From contig JBELMP010000145.1 in assembly GCA_042095695.1 (NCBI GenBank), positions 1 through 6,267 of the forward strand: 6,267 nt of DNA. The letters run 5' to 3'. Positions 6,057-6,267 of this stretch are shown in pieces. The notes under the pieces were generated by a model, which had not been told where the DNA came from, made no database searches, and was given only the letters and a program-made list of their open reading frames with translations. The translations under genes and the position numbers were made by a program. The DNA comes from Maricaulis sp042095695 (lineage in GTDB: Bacteria > Pseudomonadota > Alphaproteobacteria > Caulobacterales > Maricaulaceae). Within the stretch, counting starts at the first letter, position 1. Every line of letters begins with the position of its first letter.

Positions 6057-6070
6057 AATACCGATGATTG

Positions 6071-6101
6071 TGACGAAATCTCATCAAAAATGCTGAAATC
6101 T
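6071..6101. repeat. Direct repeat GAAATCT, 20 bp apart, in the lipoprotein/tRNA gap
   Basis: TGACGAAATCT (6071-6081) and TGCTGAAATCT (6091-6101) match at 9 of 11 bases and are spaced 20 bp, about two helical turns. A looser copy, GGAATCT (6127-6133), lies between the -35 and -10 of the tRNA promoter. The first copy is 15 bases from the lipoprotein start. A binding site for a regulator is possible, but a chance origin is not excluded. The rest of the 6057-6164 gap holds the tRNA promoter and no gene. Confidence 0.35.
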
Positions 6102-6116
6102 ATGCGTAAGACCCGA

Positions 6117-6143
6117 TTGACCACACGGAATCTCGCGTATAGG
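6117..6143 (+). promoter_or_regulatory. Probable promoter of tRNA-Lys
   Basis: A -35 element TTGACC (6117-6122) is followed after 15 bases by TATAGG (6138-6143); reading the -10 as TAGGTT (6140-6145) instead gives the usual 17-base spacing. TTGAC plus a TATAG box followed by a C/G-rich start region resembles housekeeping-sigma promoters of stable RNA genes in Alphaproteobacteria. Transcription would begin near 6150, leaving a leader of about 15 bases to be removed by RNase P. Confidence 0.55.
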
Positions 6144-6164
6144 TTCCGCGCTCCCTTGAACGGG

Positions 6165-6240
6165 GAGCCGATAGCTCAGCTGGTAGAGCATCTGACTTTT
6201 AATCAGACGGTCCAGGGTTCGAATCCCTGTCGGCTCACCA
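6165..6240 (+). tRNA. tRNA-Lys (anticodon UUU)
   Basis: A complete cloverleaf of 76 bases, CCA included. The acceptor stem GAGCCGA/TCGGCTC (6165-6171, 6230-6236) is perfect, with discriminator A6237 and genome-encoded CCA (6238-6240). The D stem is GCTC/GAGC (6174-6177, 6186-6189) around AGCTGGTA. The anticodon stem TCTGA/TCAGA encloses loop CTTTTAA with anticodon TTT at 6198-6200, which reads AAA and AAG. The variable loop is CGGTC, and the T stem CAGGG/CCCTG encloses TTCGAAT. All stems are fully Watson-Crick. The anticodon is not a queuosine target, so its closeness to queA-tgt is positional only. Only 27 bases follow it in the window and no terminator is visible there. Confidence 0.98.
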
Positions 6241-6267
6241 ATTTCCTCAATAATCCAGAGTGATAGA

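Noticed and set aside
6165..6240. tRNA gene as an attachment site for an integrated element
   Set aside because: No integrase gene or duplicated tRNA 3' end is visible, and only 27 bases follow the tRNA, so the window gives no support.

Overview
The window is a compact, housekeeping stretch of a chromosome that is GC-rich (about 60 % by eye). It most likely comes from an alphaproteobacterium of the Caulobacterales/Hyphomonadales/Maricaulales type. Three things point there: the GyrA C-terminal domain carries an insertion typical of Alphaproteobacteria; a tandem pair of cyclophilins sits between coaD and queA-tgt, an order I recall from that class; and the proteins resemble alphaproteobacterial homologues. 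This placement is inference from remembered sequences, not a search.

Layout, left to right on the + strand: the 3' end of gyrA (1-1034, open at the window edge) is followed by a weak hairpin/T-run. Next comes a tight cluster of coaD (1193-1681), an exported cyclophilin (1678-2631) and a cytoplasmic cyclophilin (2641-3093). The cluster ends in a perfect 20-bp palindrome and a textbook UUCG-loop terminator (3128-3158). Then queA (3233-4291) and tgt (4291-5445) share one base and form a two-gene queuosine unit. A small predicted lipoprotein of unknown function (5442-6056) lies on the - strand, tail to tail with tgt; the two stop codons interlock in one CTAG. A 108-base gap separates its start from tRNA-Lys(UUU) (6165-6240, + strand), which has a recognisable -35/-10 promoter and an encoded CCA end. 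No gene-free stretch exceeds 300 bases.

Functionally, GyrA is the DNA-wrapping subunit of DNA gyrase; CoaD makes dephospho-CoA; the two cyclophilins are proline isomerases predicted for two cell compartments; Tgt and QueA perform consecutive steps of queuosine synthesis in tRNAs with GUN anticodons. The tRNA-Lys next door (anticodon UUU) is not a substrate of that pathway.

I see no mobile element, CRISPR array, toxin-antitoxin pair or defence system, and nothing that is clearly a new system. The most noteworthy point is that Tgt has lost two of the three cysteines of its zinc site while keeping its catalytic aspartates. Next are the long insertion in the exported cyclophilin, the unknown lipoprotein, and repeated GAAATCT elements in the lipoprotein/tRNA gap.
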